Below the pieces are notes generated by a model. That model was not told where the DNA came from. It made no database searches and saw nothing but the letters and a program-made list of their open reading frames with translations. The position numbers and the translations under genes are program-made. A stretch of 64,000 bases of DNA from Streptomyces sp. TG1A-8 (lineage in GTDB: Bacteria > Actinomycetota > Actinomycetes > Streptomycetales > Streptomycetaceae): the NCBI RefSeq assembly GCF_030499535.1, contig NZ_JASTLB010000001.1, forward strand, positions 2,728,001-2,792,000, in the 5' to 3' direction. Below, in pieces: positions 44,260 to 52,542 of the stretch (positions within the stretch are counted from its first letter, which is position 1; every line of letters starts with the position of its first letter).

Positions 44260-45891
44260 GTGCACGACGATCTCATCGCCAGGGCCACCGCATGGCTCGC
44301 CGAGGACCCCGACCCGGAGACCCGCGACGAACTCGCCGGGCTGATCCGGGCGGGGGACGCCGGCGAACTCTCCGCGCGCTTCGGCGGCACCCTCCGGTTC
44401 GGCACCGCGGGCCTGCGCGGGGAACTGGGCGCCGGCCCGATGCGCATGAACCGCGCCGTCGTCATCCGCGCCGCCGCCGGCCTGGCCGCGTACCTGAAGA
44501 AGGACGGCCGGACCGACGGACCCGTCGTCATCGGTTACGACGCCCGCCACAAGTCCGCCGACTTCGCCCGGGACACCGCGGCCGTGATGACCGGCGCGGG
44601 CCTGCGCGCGGCGGTCCTGCCCCGCCCGCTGCCCACCCCCGTCCTGGCCTTCGCCGTCCGGCACCTGGGCGCGGTCGCGGGCGTGGAGGTCACCGCCAGC
44701 CACAACCCGCCCCGCGACAACGGCTACAAGGTCTACCTGGGCGACGGCTCCCAGATCGTGCCGCCCGCCGACGCGGAGATCGCCGCCGAGATCGACGCCA
44801 TCGCCTCGCTGCACGACGTGCCCCGCCCGGACGGCGGCTGGGAGACCCTGGACGACGCGGTCCTGGACGCCTATCTGGCCCGCACGGACGCCGTGCTGGC
44901 CGCGGGCTCCCCGCGCACGGCCCGTACCGTCTACACGGCGATGCACGGCGTCGGCAGGGACGTCCTGCTGGCCGCCTTCGCCCGCGCCGGCTTTCCCGAG
45001 CCGGTGCTGGTCGCCGAGCAGGCCGACCCGGACCCGGACTTCCCGACCGTCGCCTTCCCCAACCCGGAGGAGCCGGGCGCGATGGACCTGGCGTTCGCGC
45101 GGGCCCGGGCGGCGGACCCCGACCTGGTCATCGCCAACGACCCGGACGCGGACCGCTGCGCCGTCGCCGTCAGGGACGGGGACGACTGGCGGATGCTGCG
45201 CGGCGACGAGGTGGGCGCGCTCCTCGCCGCCCACCTGGTGGACCGCGGGGCGACCGGCACGTTCGCCGAGTCGATCGTCTCCTCCTCCCTGCTGGGCCGC
45301 ATCGCCGGGAGGGCGGGACTGCCCCACGAGGAGACGCTCACCGGCTTCAAGTGGATCGCCCGCGTGCCGGGCCTGCGCTACGGCTACGAGGAGGCCCTCG
45401 GCTACTGCGTGGACCCCGAGGGCGTGCGCGACAAGGACGGCATCACGGCGGCCCTGCTGATCACGGAACTGGCCTCGCGGCTGAAGGAGGAGGGCCGCAC
45501 CCTCCTCGACCTGCTGGACAACCTCGCCGTGGAGCACGGTCTGCACGCCACCGACCAGTTGTCGGTCCGCGTCCAGGACCTCTCCGTCATCTCCGACGCG
45601 ATGCGCCGCCTGCGCGAGCACCCGCCGGCCGTGCTGGCGGGCCTGCCCGTCACCCGCTCCGAGGACCTGAGCCTGGGCGCCGGCGCCCTGCCGCCGACTG
45701 ACGGCCTGCGCTACACCCTGGACGGCGCCCGCGTGATCGTGCGCCCCAGCGGCACCGAGCCGAAACTGAAGTGCTACCTGGAGGTCGTCGTGCCGGCCCC
45801 CGCCCACGCCGACCTCCCGGCGGCCCGCATCCGGGCGGCGGAACTGCTCGCCGCCGTCAAGCGGGACCTCGCCGCGGCCGCGGGCATCTGA
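44260..45891 (+). CDS. Phosphohexomutase (phosphomannomutase/phosphoglucomutase family)
   Basis: A 543-residue alpha-D-phosphohexomutase. The active-site Ser lies in TASHNPPRDNGYKVY, the metal loop is NDPDADRCAV, the sugar-binding loop is GYEEALGYCVD, and the phosphate loop is RPSGTEPKLK. N-terminal LRFGTAGLRGELGAGPMRMN is typical of the long PGM2-like form, which can act on ribose or deoxyribose 1-phosphate as well as hexose phosphates. Standing directly after the nucleoside phosphorylase gene, it could convert pentose 1-phosphate to 5-phosphate for DeoC (inference). GTG start at 44260 with AGGAG 15 nt before. Confidence 0.9.
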   Translation: MHDDLIARATAWLAEDPDPETRDELAGLIRAGDAGELSARFGGTLRFGTAGLRGELGAGPMRMNRAVVIRAAAGLAAYLKKDGRTDGPVVIGYDARHKSADFARDTAAVMTGAGLRAAVLPRPLPTPVLAFAVRHLGAVAGVEVTASHNPPRDNGYKVYLGDGSQIVPPADAEIAAEIDAIASLHDVPRPDGGWETLDDAVLDAYLARTDAVLAAGSPRTARTVYTAMHGVGRDVLLAAFARAGFPEPVLVAEQADPDPDFPTVAFPNPEEPGAMDLAFARARAADPDLVIANDPDADRCAVAVRDGDDWRMLRGDEVGALLAAHLVDRGATGTFAESIVSSSLLGRIAGRAGLPHEETLTGFKWIARVPGLRYGYEEALGYCVDPEGVRDKDGITAALLITELASRLKEEGRTLLDLLDNLAVEHGLHATDQLSVRVQDLSVISDAMRRLREHPPAVLAGLPVTRSEDLSLGAGALPPTDGLRYTLDGARVIVRPSGTEPKLKCYLEVVVPAPAHADLPAARIRAAELLAAVKRDLAAAAGI

Positions 45892-45970
45892 GCGCCGGGG
45901 TGCCCCCCGCCCGGGGGCGCCCCGCGCCGCGGGGGCGGAGCCGCGTGCAGCGCCGCCCCGGGGCGGAACC

Positions 45971-46660
45971 TCAGCCCGTGGCGAGCAGGACCGCCAGCAG
46001 GACCGCCCCCGCGACCGCCGGCGCGACCACCTCGTACGCCCAGCGGACCGTGACCTCGCCCCGGGCCGTCTCCGTCCCGCCGCGGCGCTCCAGCAGGTCG
46101 CGCAGGTCGGTCATGATCTGGTCGGACTCCGCGCGGGCCGGGCCGGCGAAGGCGTCGGAGGTGCTGTAGCCGCCGGGGATGCCGAGGCCGTCGCGGCCGA
46201 ACCCGCCGCGGCTGCCGCTCCGCAGCGTGGCCGCCGCGCGGGTCTGGCGGCGGGCCGCCTTCCGGCGGGCGCGCAGCGAGACGGGGACGGCCCACAGCTG
46301 GTACTTGGCGCCGGACCGGGTGACGACCTCGTTGGTGTAGCGGGAGCGCAGGGACGCGATCTCGCCCCAGGGCAGGACGATCACCCGGAAGGGGTTGCGG
46401 ATCCGCAGCCGGTCGACGCCGGCGAAGACCGCCGGCCGGAAGGTGAAGGCGATCACCAGCGGCACGACGAGGATCAGGCCGGCGAGCGCCAGCCACGGCG
46501 TGCGCCCGTGGCCGCGGAACAGCGCGTCGAAGCCGAGCCAGCCGACGAGCACGAGCAGCAGTGCACCGGCCACGAGCGCCAGGGGCGAGCGGTAGATCCG
46601 GTCCTTGGCGGTGGGCACCGGGGGCGGTGGCGCGGGTGACTGGTGGTCCGGGGTCGTCAT
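45971..46660 (-). CDS. PH-domain membrane protein
   Basis: A 229-residue protein. A Pro-rich N-terminus is followed by two membrane helices (SPLALVAGALLLVLVGWLGFDALF, TPWLALAGLILVVPLVIAFTF), then a bacterial PH-like domain (DRLRIRNPFRVIVLPWGEIASLRSRYTNEVVTRSGAKYQLWAVPVSL), and a last helix (VAPAVAGAVLLAVLLA). Such proteins are common in actinobacteria, with unknown function. It lies divergent from deoC, 130 bp apart, in the order typical of Streptomyces. Confidence 0.85.
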   Translation of the reverse strand: MTTPDHQSPAPPPPVPTAKDRIYRSPLALVAGALLLVLVGWLGFDALFRGHGRTPWLALAGLILVVPLVIAFTFRPAVFAGVDRLRIRNPFRVIVLPWGEIASLRSRYTNEVVTRSGAKYQLWAVPVSLRARRKAARRQTRAAATLRSGSRGGFGRDGLGIPGGYSTSDAFAGPARAESDQIMTDLRDLLERRGGTETARGEVTVRWAYEVVAPAVAGAVLLAVLLATG

Positions 46661-46765
46661 GGGTTCGATTCTGCCCCACGGCCGCGACCGCGGGCCGACC
46701 CGCCCGGGGCCGGTGCGGAGCGCCGCCCGCGCGGGCGGCGGACCGCTTCCCGGGGTGTACAGCCG

Positions 46766-46777
46766 CTACGCGCGTAG
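46766..46777 (+). promoter_or_regulatory. CTACGCGCGTAG operator and promoter of deoC
   Basis: The same 12-bp palindrome as before the phosphorylase gene and add. It lies in the spacer of a readable promoter: TGTACA (46756-46761), 17 bp, TATGCT (46779-46784). The -10 box ends 6 nt before the in-frame GTG 46791, consistent with a leaderless mRNA. Confidence 0.8.
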
Positions 46778-46790
46778 ATATGCTCGTCTG

Positions 46791-47750
46791 GTGACCATGT
46801 CCACCACCGCACCCCACTCACTCGCCGACGTCACCGCGTCCGACGGCACGCTGCGCCGCTTCCTCCACGGGCTGCCCGGCGTCGACGCGGTCGGCCTGGA
46901 GGCACGCGCCGCGTCCCTCGGCACCCGTTCCATCAAGACCACCGCGAAGGCCTACGCCATCGACCTCGCCATCTCGATGGTCGACCTGACGACGCTGGAA
47001 GGCGCGGACACCCCGGGCAAGGTCCGGGCGCTCGGCGCCAAGGCGGTGCGTCCCGACCCGACGGACCGGACGGCCCCCGCCACCGCGGCCGTCTGCGTCT
47101 ACCCCGACATGGTGGCCGTCGCCAAGGAGGCCGTCGCCGGCTCCGGGGTGAAGGTCGCCTCGGTCGCCACCGCCTTCCCGGCCGGCCGCGCCGCCCTCGG
47201 CGTCAAGCTGGCCGACGTGCGCGACGCCGTCGCCGCGGGCGCCGACGAGATCGACATGGTCATCGACCGGGGCGCGTTCCTTGCGGGCAGGTACCTGAAG
47301 GTCCACGACGAGATCGTCGCCGTGAAGGAGGCCTGCGGCACCAGTGCCCGGCTGAAGGTCATCTTCGAGACCGGCGAGCTGTCGACGTACGACAACATCC
47401 GCCGGGCGAGCTGGCTGGGCATGCTGGCGGGCGCCGACTTCATCAAGACGTCCACCGGCAAGGTCGCCGTCAACGCGACGCCCGCCAACACCCTGCTGAT
47501 GCTGGAGGCGGTGCGCGACTTCCGCGCCCAGACCGGCGTCCAGGTCGGCGTGAAGCCCGCGGGCGGCATCCGCACGAGCAAGGACGCGGTCAAGTTCCTG
47601 GTCCTGGTCAACGAGACCGCGGGCGAGGACTGGCTGGACGACCACTGGTTCCGCTTCGGCGCCTCCTCACTGCTCAACGACCTGCTGATGCAGCGTCAGA
47701 AGCTGGCCACCGGCCGCTACTCCGGCCCCGACTACGTGACGGTGGACTGA
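46791..47750 (+). CDS. deoC: Deoxyribose-phosphate aldolase
   Basis: A 319-residue class I aldolase that cleaves 2-deoxyribose 5-phosphate to acetaldehyde and glyceraldehyde 3-phosphate. Motifs are IDLAISMVDLTTLEGAD, VCVYPDMVAVAKEAV, EIDMVIDRGAF, LKVIFETGEL and the Schiff-base Lys region FIKTSTGKVAVNATP, then VGVKPAGGIRTSKDAVKF. GTG 46791 is chosen because the -10 box ends 6 nt before it; ATG 46797 is the alternative. Two aldehyde dehydrogenase genes follow closely and could oxidise the acetaldehyde. Confidence 0.94.
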   Translation: MTMSTTAPHSLADVTASDGTLRRFLHGLPGVDAVGLEARAASLGTRSIKTTAKAYAIDLAISMVDLTTLEGADTPGKVRALGAKAVRPDPTDRTAPATAAVCVYPDMVAVAKEAVAGSGVKVASVATAFPAGRAALGVKLADVRDAVAAGADEIDMVIDRGAFLAGRYLKVHDEIVAVKEACGTSARLKVIFETGELSTYDNIRRASWLGMLAGADFIKTSTGKVAVNATPANTLLMLEAVRDFRAQTGVQVGVKPAGGIRTSKDAVKFLVLVNETAGEDWLDDHWFRFGASSLLNDLLMQRQKLATGRYSGPDYVTVD

Positions 47751-47755
47751 TCACC

Positions 47756-49195
47756 ATGGCATCCGCATTCGAGTACGCGCCGGCACCCGAGTCCCGGTCC
47801 GTCGTCGACATCGCCCCCTCCTACGGCCTGTTCATCGACGGCGAGTTCGCCGAGGCGGCCGGCGGCCAGGTCTTCAAGAGCGTCTCGCCGTCCACCGAGG
47901 AGGTCCTCTCGGAGGTCGCCCGGGCCGGCGCCGAGGACGTCGACCGCGCGGTGCGCGCCGCCCGCGCGGCGTTCGGGAAGTGGTCGGCGCTGCCGGGCGC
48001 CGAGCGCGCCAAGTACCTGTTCCGCATCGCCCGCATCGTCCAGGAGCGCAGCCGTGAGCTGGCCGTCCTGGAGACGCTGGACAACGGCAAGCCGATCAGG
48101 GAGACCCGCGACACGGACCTCCCGCTGGTCGCCGCGCACTTCTTCTACTACGCGGGCTGGGCCGACAAGCTCGACCACGCCGGTTTCGGCCCGCACCCGA
48201 AGCCGCTGGGCGTGGCCGGCCAGGTCATCCCGTGGAACTTCCCGCTGCTGATGCTGGCCTGGAAGGTCGCCCCCGCGCTCGCCACCGGCAACACGGTCGT
48301 CCTGAAGCCGGCGGAGACCACGCCCCTGTCCGCGCTCTTCTTCGCCGACGTCTGCCGCCAGGCGGGCCTGCCGAGGGGCGTCGTCAACATCCTCCCCGGC
48401 TACGGCGACGCGGGCGCCGCGCTCGTCGCCCACCCGGACGTGGACAAGGTCGCCTTCACGGGCTCCACGGCCGTCGGCAAGGAGATCGCCCGCACGGTCG
48501 CGGGCACGCGGAAGAAGCTCACCCTCGAACTGGGCGGCAAGGGCGCCAACATCGTCTTCGACGACGCCCCGGTCGACCAGGCCGTCGAGGGCATCGTCGA
48601 CGGCATCTTCTTCAACCAGGGCCAGGTCTGCTGCGCGGGCTCGCGCCTGCTGGTCCAGGAGTCGGTCCACGACGAGGTGCTGGACGCCCTCAAGCGCCGC
48701 CTGTCCACCCTGCGCCTCGGCGACCCGCTGGACAAGAACACCGACATCGGCGCGATCAACTCCGCCGAGCAGCTGGCCCGGATCACCGCGCTCGCCGACC
48801 AGGGCGAGGCGGAGGGCGCCGAACGCTGGTCCCCGGCCTGCGAACTGCCCTCCTCCGGCTACTGGTTCGCACCGACGCTGTTCACGGGCGTCACCCAGGC
48901 GCACACCATCGCCCGCGACGAGATCTTCGGCCCGGTGCTGTCCGTCCTGACCTTCCGCACGCCCGACGAGGCGGTCGCCAAGGCGAACAACACCCCGTAC
49001 GGCCTGTCGGCGGGCATCTGGACGGAGAAGGGCTCCCGCATCCTGGCCGTCGCGAGCAGGCTGCGCGCCGGTGTCGTCTGGTCCAACACGTTCAACAAGT
49101 TCGACCCCACCTCGCCGTTCGGCGGCTACAAGGAGTCGGGCTTCGGCCGCGAGGGCGGCCGCCACGGCCTGGAGGCGTACCTCGATGTCCGATAA
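47756..49195 (+). CDS. Aldehyde dehydrogenase (full length)
   Basis: A 479-residue NAD(P)-dependent aldehyde dehydrogenase. Substrate and cofactor motifs are PWNFPLLMLAWKVAPALATGN, the Rossmann VAFTGSTAVGKEIA, the general-base Glu in LELGGKGANIVFDD, and the nucleophile Cys in NQGQVCCAGSRL, then EIFGPVLSVLTF and the C-terminal PFGGYKESGFGREGG. It begins 5 bp after deoC and the next gene overlaps its end by 11 bp, so the three are one operon. A role in oxidising acetaldehyde from deoxyribose is inferred from position. Confidence 0.93.
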   Translation: MASAFEYAPAPESRSVVDIAPSYGLFIDGEFAEAAGGQVFKSVSPSTEEVLSEVARAGAEDVDRAVRAARAAFGKWSALPGAERAKYLFRIARIVQERSRELAVLETLDNGKPIRETRDTDLPLVAAHFFYYAGWADKLDHAGFGPHPKPLGVAGQVIPWNFPLLMLAWKVAPALATGNTVVLKPAETTPLSALFFADVCRQAGLPRGVVNILPGYGDAGAALVAHPDVDKVAFTGSTAVGKEIARTVAGTRKKLTLELGGKGANIVFDDAPVDQAVEGIVDGIFFNQGQVCCAGSRLLVQESVHDEVLDALKRRLSTLRLGDPLDKNTDIGAINSAEQLARITALADQGEAEGAERWSPACELPSSGYWFAPTLFTGVTQAHTIARDEIFGPVLSVLTFRTPDEAVAKANNTPYGLSAGIWTEKGSRILAVASRLRAGVVWSNTFNKFDPTSPFGGYKESGFGREGGRHGLEAYLDVR

Positions 49196-50096
49196 GACGG
49201 AAAAGATCGAAAAGACCGGGCGGCTCTCCGTCCCCAAGACCTACAAGCTGTACGTCGGCGGGAAGTTCCCGCGTTCCGAGAGCGGCCGGGTGTACGAGGT
49301 GACGGACTCGCAGGGCAAGTGGCTGGCCAACGCGCCCCTCTCCTCCCGCAAGGACGCCCGGGACGCGGTCGTGGCCGCGCGCAGGGCGTTCGGCGGCTGG
49401 TCCGGCGCGACGGCGTACAACCGGGGCCAGGTCCTGTACCGGGTCGCGGAGATGCTGGAGGGCCGCCGCGACCAGTTCGTGCGCGAGGTGGCCGCCGCGG
49501 AGGGCCTGTCGAAGCCGAGGGCGGCGGTGGTCGTCGACGCGGCCGTGGACCGCTGGGTCTGGTACGCGGGCTGGACCGACAAGATCGCGCAGGTGATCGG
49601 CGGTGCCAACCCGGTCGCGGGCCCGTTCTTCAACCTCTCCTCCCCGGAGCCGACCGGCGTGGTCGCCGTGCTGGCCCCGCAGGAGTCGTCCTTCCTCGGC
49701 CTGGTCTCCGTCGTCGCCCCGGTGATCGCCACCGGCAACACCGCGGTCGTCGTGGCCTGTGCGAAGGCCCCGCTGCCCGCCCTCTCCCTGGGCGAGGTGC
49801 TGGCCACCTCCGACGTCCCCGGCGGCGTGGTCAACGTCCTGTCCGGGCGCACGGCGGAGATCGCCGCACCGCTGGCCGCGCACCAGGACGTCAACGCGAT
49901 CGACCTCGCGGGCGCCGACGAGGCGCTGGCGAAGGAACTGGAGATCGCGGCGGCGGACAACCTCAAGCGGGTCCTGCGCCCACAGGCCGTGGACTACTTC
50001 GAGACGCCCGGCACCGAGCGCATGACGGCGTTCCTGGAGACCAAGACGGTCTGGCACCCGACGGGGGCGCTGGGCGCCTCGGGTTCGTCGTACTGA
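49185..50096 (+). CDS. Short aldehyde dehydrogenase-like protein lacking the catalytic Cys
   Basis: A 303-residue protein from ATG 49185, overlapping the preceding gene by 11 bp. It aligns with the N-terminal and Rossmann part of aldehyde dehydrogenases (YKLYVGGKFPRSESGRVYEV, ARRAFGGWSGATAYNRGQVLYRVAEMLEGR, EPTGVVAVLAPQESSFLGLVSVVAPVIATGN) and stops before the catalytic Cys domain, ending with a short distinct tail. The tight coupling and intact frame suggest a non-catalytic partner subunit of the full-length enzyme rather than decay. That is inference. Confidence 0.85.
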   Translation: MSDKTEKIEKTGRLSVPKTYKLYVGGKFPRSESGRVYEVTDSQGKWLANAPLSSRKDARDAVVAARRAFGGWSGATAYNRGQVLYRVAEMLEGRRDQFVREVAAAEGLSKPRAAVVVDAAVDRWVWYAGWTDKIAQVIGGANPVAGPFFNLSSPEPTGVVAVLAPQESSFLGLVSVVAPVIATGNTAVVVACAKAPLPALSLGEVLATSDVPGGVVNVLSGRTAEIAAPLAAHQDVNAIDLAGADEALAKELEIAAADNLKRVLRPQAVDYFETPGTERMTAFLETKTVWHPTGALGASGSSY

Positions 50097-50213
50097 GCGC
50101 ACCGGGTTCGTCGTACCGCGGCGCGCCCGCCGGGGCTGTTGTCCCGAGCGGGCGCCGGCCGCGGGAGCACCGGAGGCCGCCGCCGGCGGCCCGGGGTCCC
50201 CGGCCGGGCGCCC

Positions 50214-50615
50214 TCAGCCGGCCGGCGTCCCCAGCAGCCGCCCGGCCACCGGCACGCTGCCGAACGACGGCGCCTGCGCCACGGGGCCCGTCAGCATCCG
50301 GGACGTCACCGGCTTGAAGTCGGCGACCTGGGTGCCCACCTCGTTGTCCAGCGGGTCCACGCCGGTGCCCGCGAGCGGGTTCGGCTTGAGGCCGGCGACG
50401 GGTCCGGTGACGTGGCCCACGGCGCCCCCCAGGGCGCGCGTACCCGCCCGGGGGCCGGTGTGGCCGGTGCCCAGGGGGCCGTGGTCCACGCCCGCGGCCG
50501 GCAGCGGGTCGGCGGACGCCGTCGCCGCGCCCGCCCCCAGGGCGGCCGCGGCCGCCGCGAGGGCGATCAGGGCGCGCCGCGCGGTCGGGTGCGGGGAGGA
50601 AGTGTGTCGGGCCAT
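50214..50615 (-). CDS. Small secreted protein, unknown function
   Basis: A 133-residue exported protein. The signal peptide is RRALIALAAAAAALGAGAATASA. The mature part is Gly/Pro/Val-rich with short repeats such as GPLGTGHTGP and GPVAGLKPNPLAGTGVDPL, and has no Cys. ATG 50615 (AAGGTGG 8 nt before) is preferred over GTG 50627. It resembles in style the secreted protein at 56550 (both end in a V-x-G-rich segment with LLG). No family is recognised. Confidence 0.75.
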   Translation of the reverse strand: MARHTSSPHPTARRALIALAAAAAALGAGAATASADPLPAAGVDHGPLGTGHTGPRAGTRALGGAVGHVTGPVAGLKPNPLAGTGVDPLDNEVGTQVADFKPVTSRMLTGPVAQAPSFGSVPVAGRLLGTPAG

Positions 50616-50742
50616 CGCTGGTGCCACCTTCTGGTGCGCAGGGTGATGAGGTCGACACGAAGGGTAGTTGAGGTGGGGCTCACGCTCAAAAGCCGACCCG
50701 CGGGGTCGGCAGGCGGGCCGCCATGCGTCAAACTGGTGTTCC

Positions 50743-51405
50743 GTGAGCCTTCATCTCCCGTCCTCCGCCCGCGTCGTGCTGCTGTGCGGCCCCTCGGGCT
50801 CGGGCAAGTCCCTCGTCGCCGCCCGTTCCGGGCTCCCCGTGCTGCGCCTCGACGACTTCTACAAGGAGGGCGGCGACCCGACGCTGCCACTGGTGGACGG
50901 GAGTTCGGACATCGACTGGGACCATCCGCTGTCGTGGGACGCGGACGTCGCGGTCGAGGCGATCACCCGGCTGTGCGCCACGGGATCGACGTCCGTGCCG
51001 GTGTACGACATCGCGCTCAGCGCCCGCACCGGCGCGGAGACGCTGAGCATCGGCCGCACCCCGCTGTTCATCGCGGAGGGCATCTTCGCCGCGGAGATCG
51101 TCGGGCGCTGCCGGGACCTCGGGGTGCTGGCGGACGCGCTCTGCCTGACCCGCGGACCGGTCACCACCTTCCGCCGGCGCTTCCTGCGGGACCTGAAGGA
51201 GGGCCGCAAGTCGGTGCCCTTCCTGCTGCGCCGCGGCTGGCGGCTGATGCGCGCCGAGCGCACGATCGTCGCCCGCCAGGTCTCCCTGGGCGCCCACCCC
51301 TGCGACCGGGACGAGGCGCTGGACCGGCTGGCGGCGGCCGGGCGGCGCGCCCCCGGACACGCCCCCGGGCGGGCGTCCGAGCAGGCACCGGCGCAGGCGT
51401 CGTAG
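50743..51405 (+). CDS. Uridine kinase-like P-loop protein
   Basis: A 220-residue P-loop NTPase from GTG 50743. Walker A is LLCGPSGSGKSLV, followed by LRLDDFYKEGGDPTLP and DWDHPLSWD, typical of the uridine kinase/phosphoribulokinase group, and PVYDIAL and FIAEGIFAAEIV later. It probably phosphorylates uridine (or a related nucleoside) with ATP or GTP, which fits the many nucleoside-salvage genes nearby. The C-terminal 30 residues are Ala/Pro-rich and disordered. Confidence 0.85.
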   Translation: MSLHLPSSARVVLLCGPSGSGKSLVAARSGLPVLRLDDFYKEGGDPTLPLVDGSSDIDWDHPLSWDADVAVEAITRLCATGSTSVPVYDIALSARTGAETLSIGRTPLFIAEGIFAAEIVGRCRDLGVLADALCLTRGPVTTFRRRFLRDLKEGRKSVPFLLRRGWRLMRAERTIVARQVSLGAHPCDRDEALDRLAAAGRRAPGHAPGRASEQAPAQAS

Positions 51406-51537
51406 CCGTGTGACGGCCGTGCACGGCGCAGCGGGACCGGTCGGCCCCCGGCCCACCGGTCCCGCTGTCGCGCTCCCCCGTTCTCCCCCGTGGGCCCACC
51501 CTCCGGTGGTCCCCGCTCCCCCGCTTCCCCCGTACCT

Positions 51538-52314
51538 TCAGGCGACCAGTTCGCCGAAGGCGTCCTCCTCGTCACGGCCGAAGCTGAGGACCTGGTCCTC
51601 GCGCAGCCGGCGCAGCGAGCGCCAGATGCTGGACTTCACCGTGCCGACGCTGATGCCGAGTATGTCCGCGATCTCCGGGTCCGTGCGGCCCTCGTAGTAG
51701 CGCAGGACCAGCATGGTGCGCTGCGGCTCGGGCAGCCGGGCCAGCGCCTGCCACAGGACCGCGCGCAGCTCGGTGCCGCGCATCGCGTCCGTCCCGCCGG
51801 GCGTCTCCGGCAGTTCCTCGGTCGGGTACTCGTTGAGCTTGCGCCGCCGCCAGGCGCTGATGTGCAGGTTGGTCATGGTGCGGCGGAGGTATCCGCCGAC
51901 GGCCGCCTTGTCGCTGATGCGGTCCCACGCCCGGTAGGTCGAGAACAGCGCGCTCTGCAGCAGGTCCTCGGCCTCGAAGCGGTCACCGGTCAGGTGGTAG
52001 GCGGTGGCGTACAGGGAGGCGCGGCGTTCCTGGACGTAGGCGGTGAACTCCGCCTCCGCCTGCGAACGGCGCTCCCCCGGGTCCTCCCCGTACGCGGTTC
52101 CCTCGTGCGTCCCCTCCGTCTGCGCGTCGACCACCGTCATGCAACCGGTGTGCTGACGCCCGGTACCGCGGGCGCACCCCCGTCCCGCGCCGGGCTCCCG
52201 GCCCCGCTCGATCAGGGAGGTGCTCCCACCGGTGCCGGCCTTCTCGGGCCCCCGGTGCACGTCGTGCAGACGCGTGACCACTGCGCTGGTGCTCATGCCG
52301 TGCGGCGTGTTCAT
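51538..52314 (-). CDS. sigQ: ECF sigma factor SigQ (SigE family)
   Basis: A 258-residue sigma factor divergent from afsQ1, the arrangement of sigQ in S. coelicolor as I recall. Region 2 is EDLLQSALFSTYRAWDRI...VGGYLRRTMTNLHISAWRRRK, and region 4 is LPEPQRTMLVLRYYEGRTDPEIADILGISVGTVKSSIWRSLRRLRE. ATG 52314 has a strong ribosome site (GGGGAG, 6 nt), so an N-terminal extension of about 60 residues is included; ATG 52140 would start at the sigma domain. Transcription is probably switched on by phosphorylated AfsQ1 through the box at 52421, 107 bp upstream. Confidence 0.9.
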   Translation of the reverse strand: MNTPHGMSTSAVVTRLHDVHRGPEKAGTGGSTSLIERGREPGAGRGCARGTGRQHTGCMTVVDAQTEGTHEGTAYGEDPGERRSQAEAEFTAYVQERRASLYATAYHLTGDRFEAEDLLQSALFSTYRAWDRISDKAAVGGYLRRTMTNLHISAWRRRKLNEYPTEELPETPGGTDAMRGTELRAVLWQALARLPEPQRTMLVLRYYEGRTDPEIADILGISVGTVKSSIWRSLRRLREDQVLSFGRDEEDAFGELVA

Positions 52315-52420
52315 CTCGCGCTCCCCGTGGTCGACTTCCGGCGTCCGGCCTGCTCGGTGCTGCTTGCCCGCCCGTGCCGAAAAGCTTGCCGACCGACCTT
52401 CATGGCCGTGTCCGCCGACT

Positions 52421-52436
52421 GTCACAGACCTGTCAC
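52421..52436. promoter_or_regulatory. AfsQ1-binding box between sigQ and afsQ1
   Basis: GTCAC-AGACCT-GTCAC fits the published AfsQ1 pattern GTnAC-N6-GTnAC (from memory) exactly. It lies almost midway, about 107 bp from both start codons, so it can serve both sigQ and the afsQ operon. Confidence 0.85.
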
Positions 52437-52542
52437 AGGGGCCCGGTCCGGGCGTGTCACGGAGGGCGCACAGGAACGGCCGGCGGCGGCGGTGGCGCCG
52501 CACAGGTCGTACGCAAGCGCGTGCATGGGCCAGAATGAGCCC

